Assembly: GCA_958439205.1 (NCBI GenBank)
Contig: OY288189.1
Span: 3,487,001 to 3,551,000, forward strand
DNA from: an uncultured Allorhizobium sp.
GTDB taxonomy: Bacteria > Pseudomonadota > Alphaproteobacteria > Rhizobiales > Rhizobiaceae
DNA length: 64,000 nucleotides
Reading direction: 5' to 3'
A program made the position numbers and the translations under genes. Below, in pieces: positions 25,901 to 34,448 of the stretch. Position 1 is the stretch's first letter, and each line of letters starts with the position of its first letter. A model generated the notes under the pieces. That model made no database searches and was not told where the DNA came from. It was given only the letters and a program-made list of their open reading frames with translations.

Positions 25901-26630
25901 TCTGACCTTCGAAGCCAAGAACGACTCTGAGCTGGGTACGATCGGCTCCTACATCCGCATTCAGGCTACTCAGGGTGCCGACCTCGGTCGCGCTGATGTT
26001 GGTCTTGATCAGGCTTACATCACTGTCGGTGGCTTCAAGGTCGGTCGTTCGCTGACTTGGGCTGATGATTGGGGCCTGGCTGGTGAGTCGGATGCCTTCT
26101 TCGGCAACGCCCGCTTCAACACGATCTCCTACACCTACTCTGCTGACGCCTTCACTGTTGGTCTCGGCGTCGACGACCTGTCGGACGAGTATGCAGGCAA
26201 CGAAGTTGGTCTGGAAGCTGTAGCCTCGGCCACGCTCGGCGCAGCTACCGTAACCCTCAACGGCGTTTACGACTTCGCTGATGAAGACGGCGCTATCGCT
26301 GGTGTTGTGTCGGCCGACGTTGGTCCGGGCACGCTCGGAATTGCTGGCGCTTGGGCTTCCGGCCAGGCCGAAGGCTACGACTTCGCAGCTGAGTGGACTG
26401 TTGGTGCCGCCTACACCTTCAAGGCAACCGAAAAGCTCTCGATCACTCCTCAGGTTGTTTACTGGGGTGACTACGGCTTCGACGGTGGCGACGATGCATG
26501 GGGTGCAGACCTCTATGTTGAATACGCACTTGCTGCTGGCCTGACCGCATCGGCTGATGTTCGTTACATCGACGAAGAAGGCGCTGACAGCAACTGGGAT
26601 GGCTTCGTTCGCCTGACCCGTTCGTTCTAA
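25803..26630 (+). CDS. RopA/Omp2-type porin, 5' end missing
   Basis: Second porin of the same family, running rightward from AETCLKISGSVRFAYDWSDD to GFVRLTRSF. Strands such as DAFTVGLGVDDL, TLGAATVTLNGVYDF and EWTVGAAYTFKATEKLSITPQVVYW align with the leftward porin. It differs in codon choice: many more T-ending codons (GCT, GGT, GTT) than its partner. The first recognisable residue is again AETCLKISG; the signal peptide and first strands are absent and the only starts are TTG codons inside the mirrored arm. The stop is followed by a strong terminator, so the 3' half is well preserved. Confidence 0.85.
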   Translation, partial: AETCLKISGSVRFAYDWSDDNVGTNDDFQTRARLTFEAKNDSELGTIGSYIRIQATQGADLGRADVGLDQAYITVGGFKVGRSLTWADDWGLAGESDAFFGNARFNTISYTYSADAFTVGLGVDDLSDEYAGNEVGLEAVASATLGAATVTLNGVYDFADEDGAIAGVVSADVGPGTLGIAGAWASGQAEGYDFAAEWTVGAAYTFKATEKLSITPQVVYWGDYGFDGGDDAWGADLYVEYALAAGLTASADVRYIDEEGADSNWDGFVRLTRSF

Positions 26631-26656
26631 TCCACACTGGATTAACGAAAAAGTTT

Positions 26657-26690
26657 GGGGTCCGGCTTGTCATAAGCCGGACCCCTTTCG
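26657..26690 (+). terminator. Rho-independent terminator of the rightward porin
   Basis: GGGGTCCGGCTT (26657-26668) pairs with AAGCCGGACCCC (26674-26685), then TTTC. Confidence 0.88.
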
Positions 26691-26930
26691 GCCATTTGGG
26701 AGACGTTTCGTCTCTCACACGAATTCAATGATTTAGGCCTGCTGCGGGCACGCAGTTTCCAGAAGAAAGGATGTTCCATCGACAGCATGACGTGGGCTCG
26801 AGGCGAGCCGCTCCGGAAAGTTTGTGCCGTTCTGCACTATACTTTTTATAAGATATAACGATATGTACGCCCGTGGGGACGGGCGGTGAGCTCGTTCGCG
26901 TGCTCGCCAAAAGGGAAATTTGGGGGATAC
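26691..26930. other. Upstream region of the recombinase gene
   Basis: About 240 bases, more AT-rich than the surroundings (the stretch CACTATACTTTTTATAAGATATAACGATATG lies near 26833-26864 and contains possible -10 boxes). No gene was seen. It presumably carries the recombinase promoter. Confidence 0.4.
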
Positions 26931-27863
26931 ATGCAGGTGGAAATGCCGGCCGTGAAGGGTTTTGACGTCTTTGTAGGCGTGCCCGATTATTCGGTACATT
27001 ATCAATACAGACAGGGTACGATCCTGCACGAGGTGCGCGAGACGAATTTGCGCGAACTGTTCGGCAAGTATGGCGACCTGTTGTGGATGAATGGCAGCCA
27101 CAAATATAACGTAACAAATTTTATCGGAGAGCTTCACGATCTCCTTGATTTTCCGAGCTTCTCGACTTTTTCCCAGGAGATGCTCGACCAATTGATCGGC
27201 AAATTGCGCAAACGCGGTAACAGCAATGCCACCATCAACAGAAAGATGGCGGCCTTAAGCAAACTGCTGCGAAAGGCGTCCAAAATGGGAGACGTTCACA
27301 GTCTGCCGGAATTCAAGCGTCAGAAAGAGAAAGCGGGCCGAATTCGCTTCCTCGACAAGGATGAAGAAAACCTCCTGTTTTCGGAAATCCGGGCGCATTC
27401 GGAACTTTACTACCGGTTCTGCCTCTTCCTGGTCGATACCGGAGCCCGCCTGAGCGAAGGTCTCAACCTGCGTTGGGGCGACATACACAAGGATCGTGTG
27501 ACCTTCTGGGTGACGAAATCGGGCCGCTCGCGTTCCGTTCCCCTCACCCATCGTGCCTTGGCTGCGATCGAAGCCTCGGACCGGCGCCATTCGGGGCCGT
27601 TTGCCGAGATCGACCAGCAGCGTTTTCGCGTCGCCTGGCACAATGCCAAGGACGCGGTCGGCTTTGCCGATGACAAGGATGTGGTGCCGCACGTTTTGCG
27701 CCACACCTGTGCGTCGCGTCTCGTCCAGGGCGGCATCGATATCCGCCGTGTCCAGATGTGGCTCGGACACCAAACACTGACCATGACCATGCGCTACGCC
27801 CACCTGGCATCGCATGACCTCGACATGTGCATTCCCATTCTGGAGCGCGCTGCCAAAGGCTGA
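26931..27863 (+). CDS. Tyrosine recombinase / phage integrase family
   Basis: 310 residues. The N-terminal part holds a SAM-like core-binding domain (FSTFSQEMLDQLIGKLRKRGNSNATINRKMAALSKLLRKA). The catalytic domain shows the first arginine in DTGARLSEGLNLRW, the lysine region VTKSGRSRSVPL, the box HVLRHTCASRLVQGG, and the ending WLGHQTLTMTMRYAHLA with the nucleophilic tyrosine. All catalytic residues appear present. ATG 26931 follows TGGGGGA; a GTG at 26886 is possible. It is isolated: no tRNA, phage genes or att repeat is visible nearby, and it lies 300 bases from the porin pair. Its target is unknown. Confidence 0.88.
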   Translation: MQVEMPAVKGFDVFVGVPDYSVHYQYRQGTILHEVRETNLRELFGKYGDLLWMNGSHKYNVTNFIGELHDLLDFPSFSTFSQEMLDQLIGKLRKRGNSNATINRKMAALSKLLRKASKMGDVHSLPEFKRQKEKAGRIRFLDKDEENLLFSEIRAHSELYYRFCLFLVDTGARLSEGLNLRWGDIHKDRVTFWVTKSGRSRSVPLTHRALAAIEASDRRHSGPFAEIDQQRFRVAWHNAKDAVGFADDKDVVPHVLRHTCASRLVQGGIDIRRVQMWLGHQTLTMTMRYAHLASHDLDMCIPILERAAKG

Positions 27864-27948
27864 ACGACCTTGAATAGCGCGGAAGCGTGGTGAAGGCCTT
27901 GATATAACTGCCCAGTTCGCGTCGTGCCGCAACAGATTGAACATGAAA

Positions 27949-27975
27949 AAGGCCGGCTTTACGCCGGCCGCTTTC
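27949..27975. terminator. Hairpin terminator between convergent genes
   Basis: GGCCGGC (27951-27957) and GCCGGCC (27963-27969) with TTTAC loop, preceded by AAAA and followed by CTTTCGTTT; it can serve the recombinase gene. Confidence 0.75.
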
Positions 27976-28023
27976 GTTTGATCTCAGTGTCGCATTCGCC
28001 GACTTGGTGCCCTCGCCTTTGCC

Positions 28024-29250
28024 TCAGGCAATCAGGGTTTTGAGATCCAGCGCAGGATCCGCAATCGTTGCGCGGTCGACCGACCGCCCCATGTCCAGAA
28101 GCTTCTTGCCCGTGACATAGGCTTTCGCATCGTTGATCGCGTCGACGGCAATGAAATCGCCGGCGTGAAAATACCAGATGGAGAGACTGCCTTCCCGAGC
28201 GCCGGGTCTGACCACCGTCTCGTCATAGCCGAGATTGAAGCCTGCGATCTGCAGTTTCACATCATACTGATCCGACCAGAACCACGGTTTCGGACGATAA
28301 GGCTCGGAGCCGCCGGCCAAAACCCCAGCAACCGCCTCCGCCTGGTCGACAGCGTTCTGGACGGATTCGAGCCGCACCTGCTGTCCCTTCCAGTCCTGCA
28401 CGGCGCAGTCGCCCATGGCAAAGATCGCCGGATCGCTTGTCCGGCCAAAGCTATCGACCACGATGCCGTTTTGCACTTCGAGCCCGGCATCAGCTGCCAA
28501 ACGATCATTCGGCGTGACGCCGATCCCGACGATCACCATGTCTGTGTCGATCACCCGGCCATCGGAGAGTTCGGCCGCCTTGACCCTGCCTTCGTCGCCG
28601 ATCAGCCGCGTGAGGCCCGTCTTTTCGAAGATCTGGACACCTTCTGCCGCGTGGATCGCGCGGATGGCGTCCGCAGTCTGAGGAGCAGCAACGCGGGCAA
28701 GGATTCGATCCGCCATTTCGATCAGCGTCACGTCGAGACCGAGTTTGCGTGCCACGGCGGCGGCTTCGAGCCCGATGTAGCCACCGCCAATGATCAGCAA
28801 TCGGTGGCCTGGTTTCATCTCGGTCGCAAGACGATCGGCGTCAGCCTTGTCGCGCACCGTGAACACGCCCTCGAGATCGCCACCAATGGCGGAGGGTAAG
28901 CGACGCGGGGTCGCGCCGGTTGCCAAGGCGAGTGTCTCATAAGCGATTTCGCTGCCGTCGAAGAGCTTGACGCTCCTGCTCTCTCGGTCGATCGCCTCGA
29001 CGGGCGTGGACAGACGGATCTCGACATCGTTTTCGGCATACCAGGCTTCGGGCCGAAACAGCAGCCGGTCAAAGCTCATTTCGCCAAGCAGATATTTCTT
29101 GGACAGTGGCGGGCGCTGGTAAGGCAGAACCGGCTCGCTTCCGAGCAGGGTGATCGGGCGTGTATCCTTCAGCATCCGCAGCTTGGCGGCCAGCGCGAAA
29201 GCCGCCTGCCCTGCCCCGACAATGACCAATCGTCCTGCCATCTTGTCCAT
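28024..29250 (-). CDS. FAD/NAD-dependent ferredoxin reductase
   Basis: 408 residues of the rhodocoxin/putidaredoxin reductase type, which pass electrons from NAD(P)H to a ferredoxin. The first dinucleotide fold is VIVGAGQAAFALAAKLR (FAD), then PYQRPPLSKKYLLGE, the second fold is LLIIGGGYIGLEAAAVARKLGLDVTLIE (NAD), and the FAD-binding end is SDPAIFAMGDCA. The C-terminal reductase domain includes PKPWFWSDQYDVKLQIAG. ATG 29250 is chosen over TTG 29262; AAGGA lies upstream. No ferredoxin or oxygenase gene is adjacent, so the partner must be elsewhere. Confidence 0.9.
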   Translation of the reverse strand: MDKMAGRLVIVGAGQAAFALAAKLRMLKDTRPITLLGSEPVLPYQRPPLSKKYLLGEMSFDRLLFRPEAWYAENDVEIRLSTPVEAIDRESRSVKLFDGSEIAYETLALATGATPRRLPSAIGGDLEGVFTVRDKADADRLATEMKPGHRLLIIGGGYIGLEAAAVARKLGLDVTLIEMADRILARVAAPQTADAIRAIHAAEGVQIFEKTGLTRLIGDEGRVKAAELSDGRVIDTDMVIVGIGVTPNDRLAADAGLEVQNGIVVDSFGRTSDPAIFAMGDCAVQDWKGQQVRLESVQNAVDQAEAVAGVLAGGSEPYRPKPWFWSDQYDVKLQIAGFNLGYDETVVRPGAREGSLSIWYFHAGDFIAVDAINDAKAYVTGKKLLDMGRSVDRATIADPALDLKTLIA

Positions 29251-29376
29251 TTCCAAAACCAATCCTTCACACGAGAATCGCTGCCGGGGGGACCGGCAGC
29301 GATCACTGGAAACAAGGCCTAGCTTTGTGGCGATTTGCGGTCAAGTTTCTGGGCGAGAGGGTCCCCGCCCGCCAGC

Positions 29377-30693
29377 TTAACGGCGTGGATCAGCTGCGTT
29401 CGGGGTCACTGCCAGCGGAGGGTCGAAGCTTTCGGCGATCGTTTTCCAGTCAACGAACTTGAAGTTCGTCTGCGGTATCTCGCCGTCGAGGCCGTTGATG
29501 TCGCCGGCATAACCGTCCTGGGTGACGAAGAGGCCATTCTCGAAACCAGGCAGGCCTGTCGAAAGCACATCGGCTCCGTCGCTTTCCTGCACCGCGTCGA
29601 CACCGTCGCGGGCTGCGATCCGGAAGGAGCCTTCCGGCTTCAGGCTGTCGCCGATCGAGAAAACCGCAAAGCTGTCGTCATAGGGCGCGTCGGCGGCCAC
29701 CGCGTCACCATGAGCCTGGCCCTGGCTGGAGGCGAGCAGATAACGGGTGCCGTTTTCGCCATAGTATATTGTCAGCCCCTCGACATCGCGGGCAATGACG
29801 CTTTCGCCAGCGTTGAAGCTGCTCTCGGTCGAACCGCGCGTCTCGTAAACCAGCTGCGGTGCCGCCTGCGCATTGCGGATGTCGATCTTCCAGATGCCGA
29901 CATCCTCCTGGCCAGCATAGAGAATGCCGGTTGTCGCGTCGACCACGCTGCCTTCGAACTGCGGGCTCCAGTCCTTCAACGGCTCATCTTCCGCTTCCTG
30001 GAACAGATCCTGACCCTTGTGGGTGCCCGGCACGAGAACCGAACGTTCAAATTTGGCAACGACCTTCCCCTCGGGCAGGGCCTGCAGGGTAAACAGCCCC
30101 ACCAGCGGCTGGTGTCGCTGGGTGCCCGCGACCCAGGTCAGGCCGCTGTCGCGATCGGTCCAGGCGGCCAGACCATAGATGGTGTCCTGGTCATCAAGCG
30201 GATTGTCCTCGCTGCCGGCCTGGTCCTTTGTCGGACGCTTGGGGAAGGCGCGCGGTTCGGCGGGGTCGGTCACTTCGACCAGCGGCTCGGCGGCGGTCGC
30301 ATCAATGCGCCAGACACGGATGACGTCGAGGCCGCGGTCGCTGCCGACGGCCAGATCCACCTTCTCGCCGTTTGCCAGCGTAAACCCGTAGACGAGGTCG
30401 ACATTGTTGATACGGCCATCTTCCCGCGAGGGGCCGAGTGTCTGCACCAGTTCGCCGCTCAGGGCGTAAACCCGCATGCCGCCGTTCTTCACGGCGGTGA
30501 TGACAAGGCTGCGCGCCGGATCAGCCGCGTTGGCATAAATCGCCGGATCGTCGGCATCGGCGTCCATGTCCGCCTCCGTCAGGATCGGTGTCTGCAGCGT
30601 CGGTTGAACGTCTTGGACCTTGTAGGCTTCGGCAGCAACAGGGCCGGCAAGGCAGGTGCTGGCGGCAAGAAGAGCGATCAAAAGGGATTTCAT
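29377..30693 (-). CDS. Beta-propeller phytase
   Basis: 438 residues with a signal peptide (MKSLLIALLAASTCLAGPVAAEA), so periplasmic or secreted. Six-bladed propeller phytases hydrolyse phytate in a calcium-dependent way. Matching motifs are DADDPAIYANAADPARSLVI, GRINNVDLVYGF, DRGLDVIRVWRID, the acidic GQEDVGIWKIDI, ARDVEGLTIYYGENG and GLFVTQDGYAGDINGL; several of the aspartates and glutamates are the expected calcium ligands. AGGAGC precedes the ATG. This would let a soil bacterium take phosphate from plant phytate. It stands alone. Confidence 0.9.
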   Translation of the reverse strand: MKSLLIALLAASTCLAGPVAAEAYKVQDVQPTLQTPILTEADMDADADDPAIYANAADPARSLVITAVKNGGMRVYALSGELVQTLGPSREDGRINNVDLVYGFTLANGEKVDLAVGSDRGLDVIRVWRIDATAAEPLVEVTDPAEPRAFPKRPTKDQAGSEDNPLDDQDTIYGLAAWTDRDSGLTWVAGTQRHQPLVGLFTLQALPEGKVVAKFERSVLVPGTHKGQDLFQEAEDEPLKDWSPQFEGSVVDATTGILYAGQEDVGIWKIDIRNAQAAPQLVYETRGSTESSFNAGESVIARDVEGLTIYYGENGTRYLLASSQGQAHGDAVAADAPYDDSFAVFSIGDSLKPEGSFRIAARDGVDAVQESDGADVLSTGLPGFENGLFVTQDGYAGDINGLDGEIPQTNFKFVDWKTIAESFDPPLAVTPNAADPRR

Positions 30694-30922
30694 GAAAATT
30701 TGCTCCTGACACGGGGGATATTATCCCGTGCCGGGCCATAGCTCCTTTACGCTACACTTTTTTGACAGCCGCAACCGAAATGGAACAACGGCCTCCCAGA
30801 GGCAAGGCGCTGCCGTAGCAGAGAAAATTGCGTGATGATGCGGATTTGAACCAGTCTCTCCACCATCCGGTAACGACCATCGGCTAACCTGGTGTTGAAC
30901 ATAGAAGTGGTAGGAGGGTGGC

Positions 30923-31276
30923 ATGCCCTTGCAGAGGATACCGGACGCAAAATCGGACATCCCTCGGGATCAGATCTTCGAGAAATCCAAGATCGATCGC
31001 CCCGGCAAGATCGTGTTTCTCGGCCACCATCTGAGCGTCGCGAAGACACAGCGCTGCCTCATCCGGACCATCTCCCTTTATGGTGCAGAACTCGACGTCT
31101 CGCCTCATGTAATCGTTCCCTCGAATTTCTTCCTCGAAATACTGGGGATCCATGACGACATCGGCTGTACGCTGATCCGTCGCGAAGCCGAGAAGCTGAC
31201 GGTCGGCTTCAACATGCTGATCGATCCGGAATTCCTGCACCATGTGGTTCGGCTCTCGTTCGAGACCAGCCACTAA
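30923..31276 (+). CDS. PilZ-like domain protein
   Basis: 117 residues without membrane segments. The beta-barrel pattern RPGKIVFLGHHLSVAKTQRCLIRTISLYGAELDVSPHVIVPSNFFLEILG resembles PilZ, but the RxxxR motif and the D-x-S-x-x-G loop are degenerate (ISLYGAEL), so cyclic-di-GMP binding is doubtful. GGAGG lies before ATG 30923. It is followed 200 bases later by another PilZ protein with intact motifs. Confidence 0.65.
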   Translation: MPLQRIPDAKSDIPRDQIFEKSKIDRPGKIVFLGHHLSVAKTQRCLIRTISLYGAELDVSPHVIVPSNFFLEILGIHDDIGCTLIRREAEKLTVGFNMLIDPEFLHHVVRLSFETSH

Positions 31277-31476
31277 ACCATCTCACGATGCGACCTCCTT
31301 GACCCGGCTCCGCAAACGCTTGCCGGCATGCGTGGAGTGCTGAGAACCCGCGCAAATACGTCGGCCGCGCATTTAAACCTGAATATCAGGCATACTTAAA
31401 ACTTGATCGAACTTGTTGATGCTAATGCAAATAATCATCTCCAAGGTGCAAGGCAGACGAGTTGGGAGAGCCGGAC

Positions 31477-31893
31477 ATGGCGATGGAGAATGCGACGCAT
31501 CTGGCCGGGGTTCGCTCGGAAATGTACGAGCGGAAATGGGAGCGCTTCTATGTCCGCCGGCCTGCCAAGGTCATGTCCGTCCGCCCTGGGCTCACCGGCA
31601 TCACGATCCGCAGTTGTGAGGTGGTCGACATCTCACAAGGTGGGGCGGCCATCGAGCTGACGACCGCAATTGGTCTTTCCTCTCATTATTATCTGCAGAT
31701 CGTCGGCCTTGCCGATCGGATCGGCTGTGCGGAGGCCTATCGAAACGGCAACCGCGTCGGGGTCAAGTTCATCGCCCCGATCTCGGAGCATATGCTGCAC
31801 CGGATCGTTCGCGCCGACTTCATGCTGGGCGAAGCCGTCAATACACCGCTCAAGCCGTTCCAGAACGGCAACGGCGCGCGCCTCGGTCGCTGA
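31477..31893 (+). CDS. PilZ domain protein, likely c-di-GMP receptor
   Basis: 138 residues. The c-di-GMP binding motifs are present: RFYVRRPAKV (RxxxR type) and CEVVDISQGGAAIEL (D-x-S-x-x-G-A), followed by the strand pattern of PilZ. ATG 31477 is chosen over TTG 31462. No effector domain is attached, so it would act by binding a partner, as many small rhizobial PilZ proteins do. Confidence 0.82.
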   Translation: MAMENATHLAGVRSEMYERKWERFYVRRPAKVMSVRPGLTGITIRSCEVVDISQGGAAIELTTAIGLSSHYYLQIVGLADRIGCAEAYRNGNRVGVKFIAPISEHMLHRIVRADFMLGEAVNTPLKPFQNGNGARLGR

Positions 31894-32002
31894 GGAGACC
31901 TCTGCCGATCGAGGTCTGATCCCGGTGGATCCGGCCTTGCGTCCGAAGCTGCGCTTCTTATTGTGAGCGGATCGACATCGATCTGCCGGAACCCGCTTCG
32001 CA

Positions 32003-33115
32003 ATGACCGCATTTTCCCGCTTCACGCCGCTTGCCGCCTCCCTTCCCGCAACCGTGCCATTTGTCGGCCCCGAAGCCATCGAGCGGCAACGCGGCCTTGC
32101 GGTGCGCGCCCGGATCGGCGCCAATGAAAGTGGTTTTGGCCCGGCCCCGTCCGTGCTCACCACGATCGCGGAGAAAGCGGGCGAGATCTGGAAATACAAC
32201 GATCCGGAAAACCATACCTTGAAGGGCGCGCTTGCCACCCATCTGGGTTTGACGTCACAGAATTTCGTCATTGGCGAAGGCATCGACGATCTGCTCGGCC
32301 TCATTGTGAGGCTTATCATCGAGCCCGGCATGCCCGTTGTTACCTCGCTCGGTGCCTATCCGACCTTCAACTTCCATGTGAACGGGTTTGGCGGCCGCCT
32401 CGTGACCGCCCCTTATCGCGACGACCGCGAGGATCTCGATGCCCTGCTTGCGCTGGTGCGCCAGGAAGATGCACCGCTGGTCTACTTCGCCAATCCCGAC
32501 AATCCGATGGGTAGCTGGTGGGATGCTGATAGTATCGTCGCCTTCGCGCGCGCCCTGCCCCCGACCACGCTTCTCATCCTCGACGAAGCGTATAGCGAAA
32601 CGGCACCGGAGGGATCGATCCCGGCCATGGATGCGCTGATCGATCTGCCGAACGTGATCCGCACCCGGACATTTTCAAAGGCTTATGGTCTGGCGGGTGC
32701 TCGCGTTGGCTATGGCATCGGCACGCCGGGCACTGTCTCGGCCTTTGACAAGATCCGCAATCATTTCGGCATGCCGCGGCTCTCGACGGAAGCCGCCCTC
32801 GCCGCCCTTGCCGATCAGGCCTATCTCACCGCCGTGGTCGGACGGATCAAGGCTGCGCGCGACCGCATCTCGACAATCGCCAAAACAAACGGTCTGACGC
32901 CGTTGCCCTCCGCGACGAATTTCGTCGCCATCGATGCGGGGCGCGATGGCGTCTTTGCCCGCGCCATCGTCGACGGGTTGATGGAGCACGGCGTCTTCAT
33001 CCGCATGCCGGGGGTGGCGCCACTCAACCGCTGTATTCGTGTGTCCACCGGCCTGCCCGCCGATCTCGACCTGTTCGAAGAGGCGCTGCCGAAGGTCCTG
33101 GCTTCTCTGCGCTGA
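32003..33115 (+). CDS. HisC-like class I/II aminotransferase
   Basis: 370 residues of the histidinol-phosphate aminotransferase family of PLP enzymes. The substrate-binding start ARIGANESGFGPAPSV, the PLP region GEGIDDLLGLI, NPDNPMGSWWD, the Asp-Tyr of LILDEAYSETAP, the Schiff-base lysine in RTFSKAYGLAGARVGYGIG and the phosphate-binding arginine in RCIRVSTG are visible. No histidine genes are nearby, and many rhizobial homologues act on aromatic or other substrates, so the name HisC is not assigned. A very stable terminator follows. Confidence 0.88.
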   Translation: MTAFSRFTPLAASLPATVPFVGPEAIERQRGLAVRARIGANESGFGPAPSVLTTIAEKAGEIWKYNDPENHTLKGALATHLGLTSQNFVIGEGIDDLLGLIVRLIIEPGMPVVTSLGAYPTFNFHVNGFGGRLVTAPYRDDREDLDALLALVRQEDAPLVYFANPDNPMGSWWDADSIVAFARALPPTTLLILDEAYSETAPEGSIPAMDALIDLPNVIRTRTFSKAYGLAGARVGYGIGTPGTVSAFDKIRNHFGMPRLSTEAALAALADQAYLTAVVGRIKAARDRISTIAKTNGLTPLPSATNFVAIDAGRDGVFARAIVDGLMEHGVFIRMPGVAPLNRCIRVSTGLPADLDLFEEALPKVLASLR

Positions 33116-33131
33116 GCATGCCGCAATGAAA

Positions 33132-33169
33132 AAGACCGCGCCGGCCTTGTTCCTGCCGGTCGCGGTCTT
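33132..33169. terminator. Strong hairpin terminator
   Basis: AAGACCGCG (33132-33140) pairs with CGCGGTCTT (33161-33169), with an inner CCGGC/GCCGG stem. It serves the aminotransferase and perhaps the convergent Sel1-like gene. Confidence 0.85.
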
Positions 33170-33266
33170 GAAAAGTGTTGGCCCTGGCCCCGTCCAAAGG
33201 TCCCCGCCACGTTCCCCACTGGGTTATTGTTGTGGATTCTCCTGCCGCAGTCGCGGCCGGAATTGG

Positions 33267-33533
33267 TCAGTGCATGGTCATCCATTCGCGGGCGGCACGA
33301 AGCGCCTCGGCGAGCTGGATCTTGCTCATGGTCTGGGCGAGATCGGCGCGGAGTTCGGCGGCGCGGTCACAGCCCTTGATCGCGGCGATGTTCAGCCACT
33401 TGTGGGCCGAGACCAGATCAATCGGGCAACCGCGGCCGGTCGCATACATAAGGCCCATGTCGCGGAAGACGTCGGCCCGGGTTTCGCCACCCATCGTGGC
33501 ATTTTCGGAATTGTGCATTTCAAAGCGTGCCAT
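33267..33533 (-). CDS. Sel1-repeat-like small protein
   Basis: 88 residues starting MARFEMHNSENATMGG. The core DMGLMYATGRGCPIDLVSAHKWLNIAAIKG is one Sel1 repeat, and the end AEALRAAREWMTMH is helical. Small single-repeat proteins of this kind are common in Rhizobiales; function unknown. AGGGA lies before ATG 33533. Cytoplasmic by sequence. Confidence 0.8.
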   Translation of the reverse strand: MARFEMHNSENATMGGETRADVFRDMGLMYATGRGCPIDLVSAHKWLNIAAIKGCDRAAELRADLAQTMSKIQLAEALRAAREWMTMH

Positions 33534-34042
33534 TGGTTTTGTCCCTGTTTGCCTAGTTTCTCAGTCGTCCCTGTTTTCCCTTGCGGGCCCTTCCAGAACG
33601 GCGCCGGATCTTTGTCCGGTCATTCTCGCTTCGGTCGGGTTTGGCGGGGTTTTTCCCTGCTCGTTTGATGGGTTCACTATGCCAAACGGTCTTCAAAACT
33701 CGCTTAAAATGCATCCTTAATTTGCTGAAAACAAAGTACAAAAGCTTCGTAAACTTCGGATTCCGTTAAGTATCACTCCCCCTGCAAGCCAAGGATTTCG
33801 AGACAAAATTTACGAAAGTTTGATGCTGTGAAATCAACTAATTCTTCACCACGTTTTCCGATGCGATTTTGGGAATGTGCTGAAATTGCGGTGTTCGGCG
33901 GCTTTCCACGGCTCCGTTTTCGGGGCGGATTGCATTTTACCTTTACGTGTGCGTAAGATAATTCTTAACCGTTGGCCGGATGCGGAGAGGACCGTTTACG
34001 ACTGCGGGAGAGGATCATCATCTCGGGAGGAGAGATCAGACC
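33534..34042. other. 509 bp AT-rich intergenic region
   Basis: No convincing gene: the frames here are short and lack ribosome sites. Bases 33700-33900 are clearly more AT-rich than the surroundings. A 14-base inverted repeat TTACG-TGTG-CGTAA lies at 33943-33956, about 90 bases before the DUF2147 start, and could be an operator for that gene. Confidence 0.5.
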
Positions 34043-34378
34043 ATGCGTTCCATCATCATTGCGGCAGCATTCGCGCTTTCGGCCTTCACGGCACAGGCCG
34101 CCGAACCCATCGAAGGCAACTGGAAGACAGCGTCGGGTGCAACGGCCCAGATCGCGCCTTGCGGCGGTTCCTTCTGCGTGACGCTGAAAAGCGGCCAGCA
34201 TAATGGCAAGCAGATCGGCAAGATGGCCGGCAGCGGCGACAGCTACAAGGGCGAGATCACCGACCCTGAAACCGACAAGACCTATTCCGGCTCGGGCTCC
34301 GTCTCCGGCAACTCGCTCAAGATGAAGGGCTGCGTCATGGCCGTGCTCTGCAAGAGCCAGACCTGGACGCGCCTCTAA
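34043..34378 (+). CDS. DUF2147 periplasmic protein
   Basis: 111 residues with a signal peptide (IIIAAAFALSAFTAQA, cleaved before AEPIEG). The DUF2147 features are EGNWKT, the cysteine pair AQIAPCGGSFCVTLK, and the end LKMKGCVMAVLCKSQTWTRL, giving four cysteines likely in two disulfides. GGGAGGAG precedes ATG 34043. The fold is a small beta barrel exported to the periplasm; no function is established. A strong terminator follows. Confidence 0.85.
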   Translation: MRSIIIAAAFALSAFTAQAAEPIEGNWKTASGATAQIAPCGGSFCVTLKSGQHNGKQIGKMAGSGDSYKGEITDPETDKTYSGSGSVSGNSLKMKGCVMAVLCKSQTWTRL

Positions 34379-34403
34379 GGCCATCGACATTTAGAGTACA
34401 AAA

Positions 34404-34436
34404 GGGGCGCCGGCTGCAACCGGCGCCCCTTCTGCT
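34404..34436 (+). terminator. Rho-independent terminator
   Basis: GGGGCGCCGG (34404-34413) and CCGGCGCCCC (34420-34429) with a CTGCAA loop, followed by TTCTGCTTT; between the DUF2147 and VOC genes, which converge. Confidence 0.88.
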
Positions 34437-34448
34437 TTCTAGGGCGGA

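Noticed and set aside
30840..30870. GGTTCAAATCC on the minus strand, like a tRNA T-loop
   Set aside because: The flanking bases do not form a T stem, no anticodon arm or acceptor stem can be drawn upstream, and the spacing is wrong for a tRNA.
33550..33770. Short frames on both strands before the DUF2147 gene
   Set aside because: AT-rich region with no ribosome sites, no protein-like composition and no neighbours to couple with.
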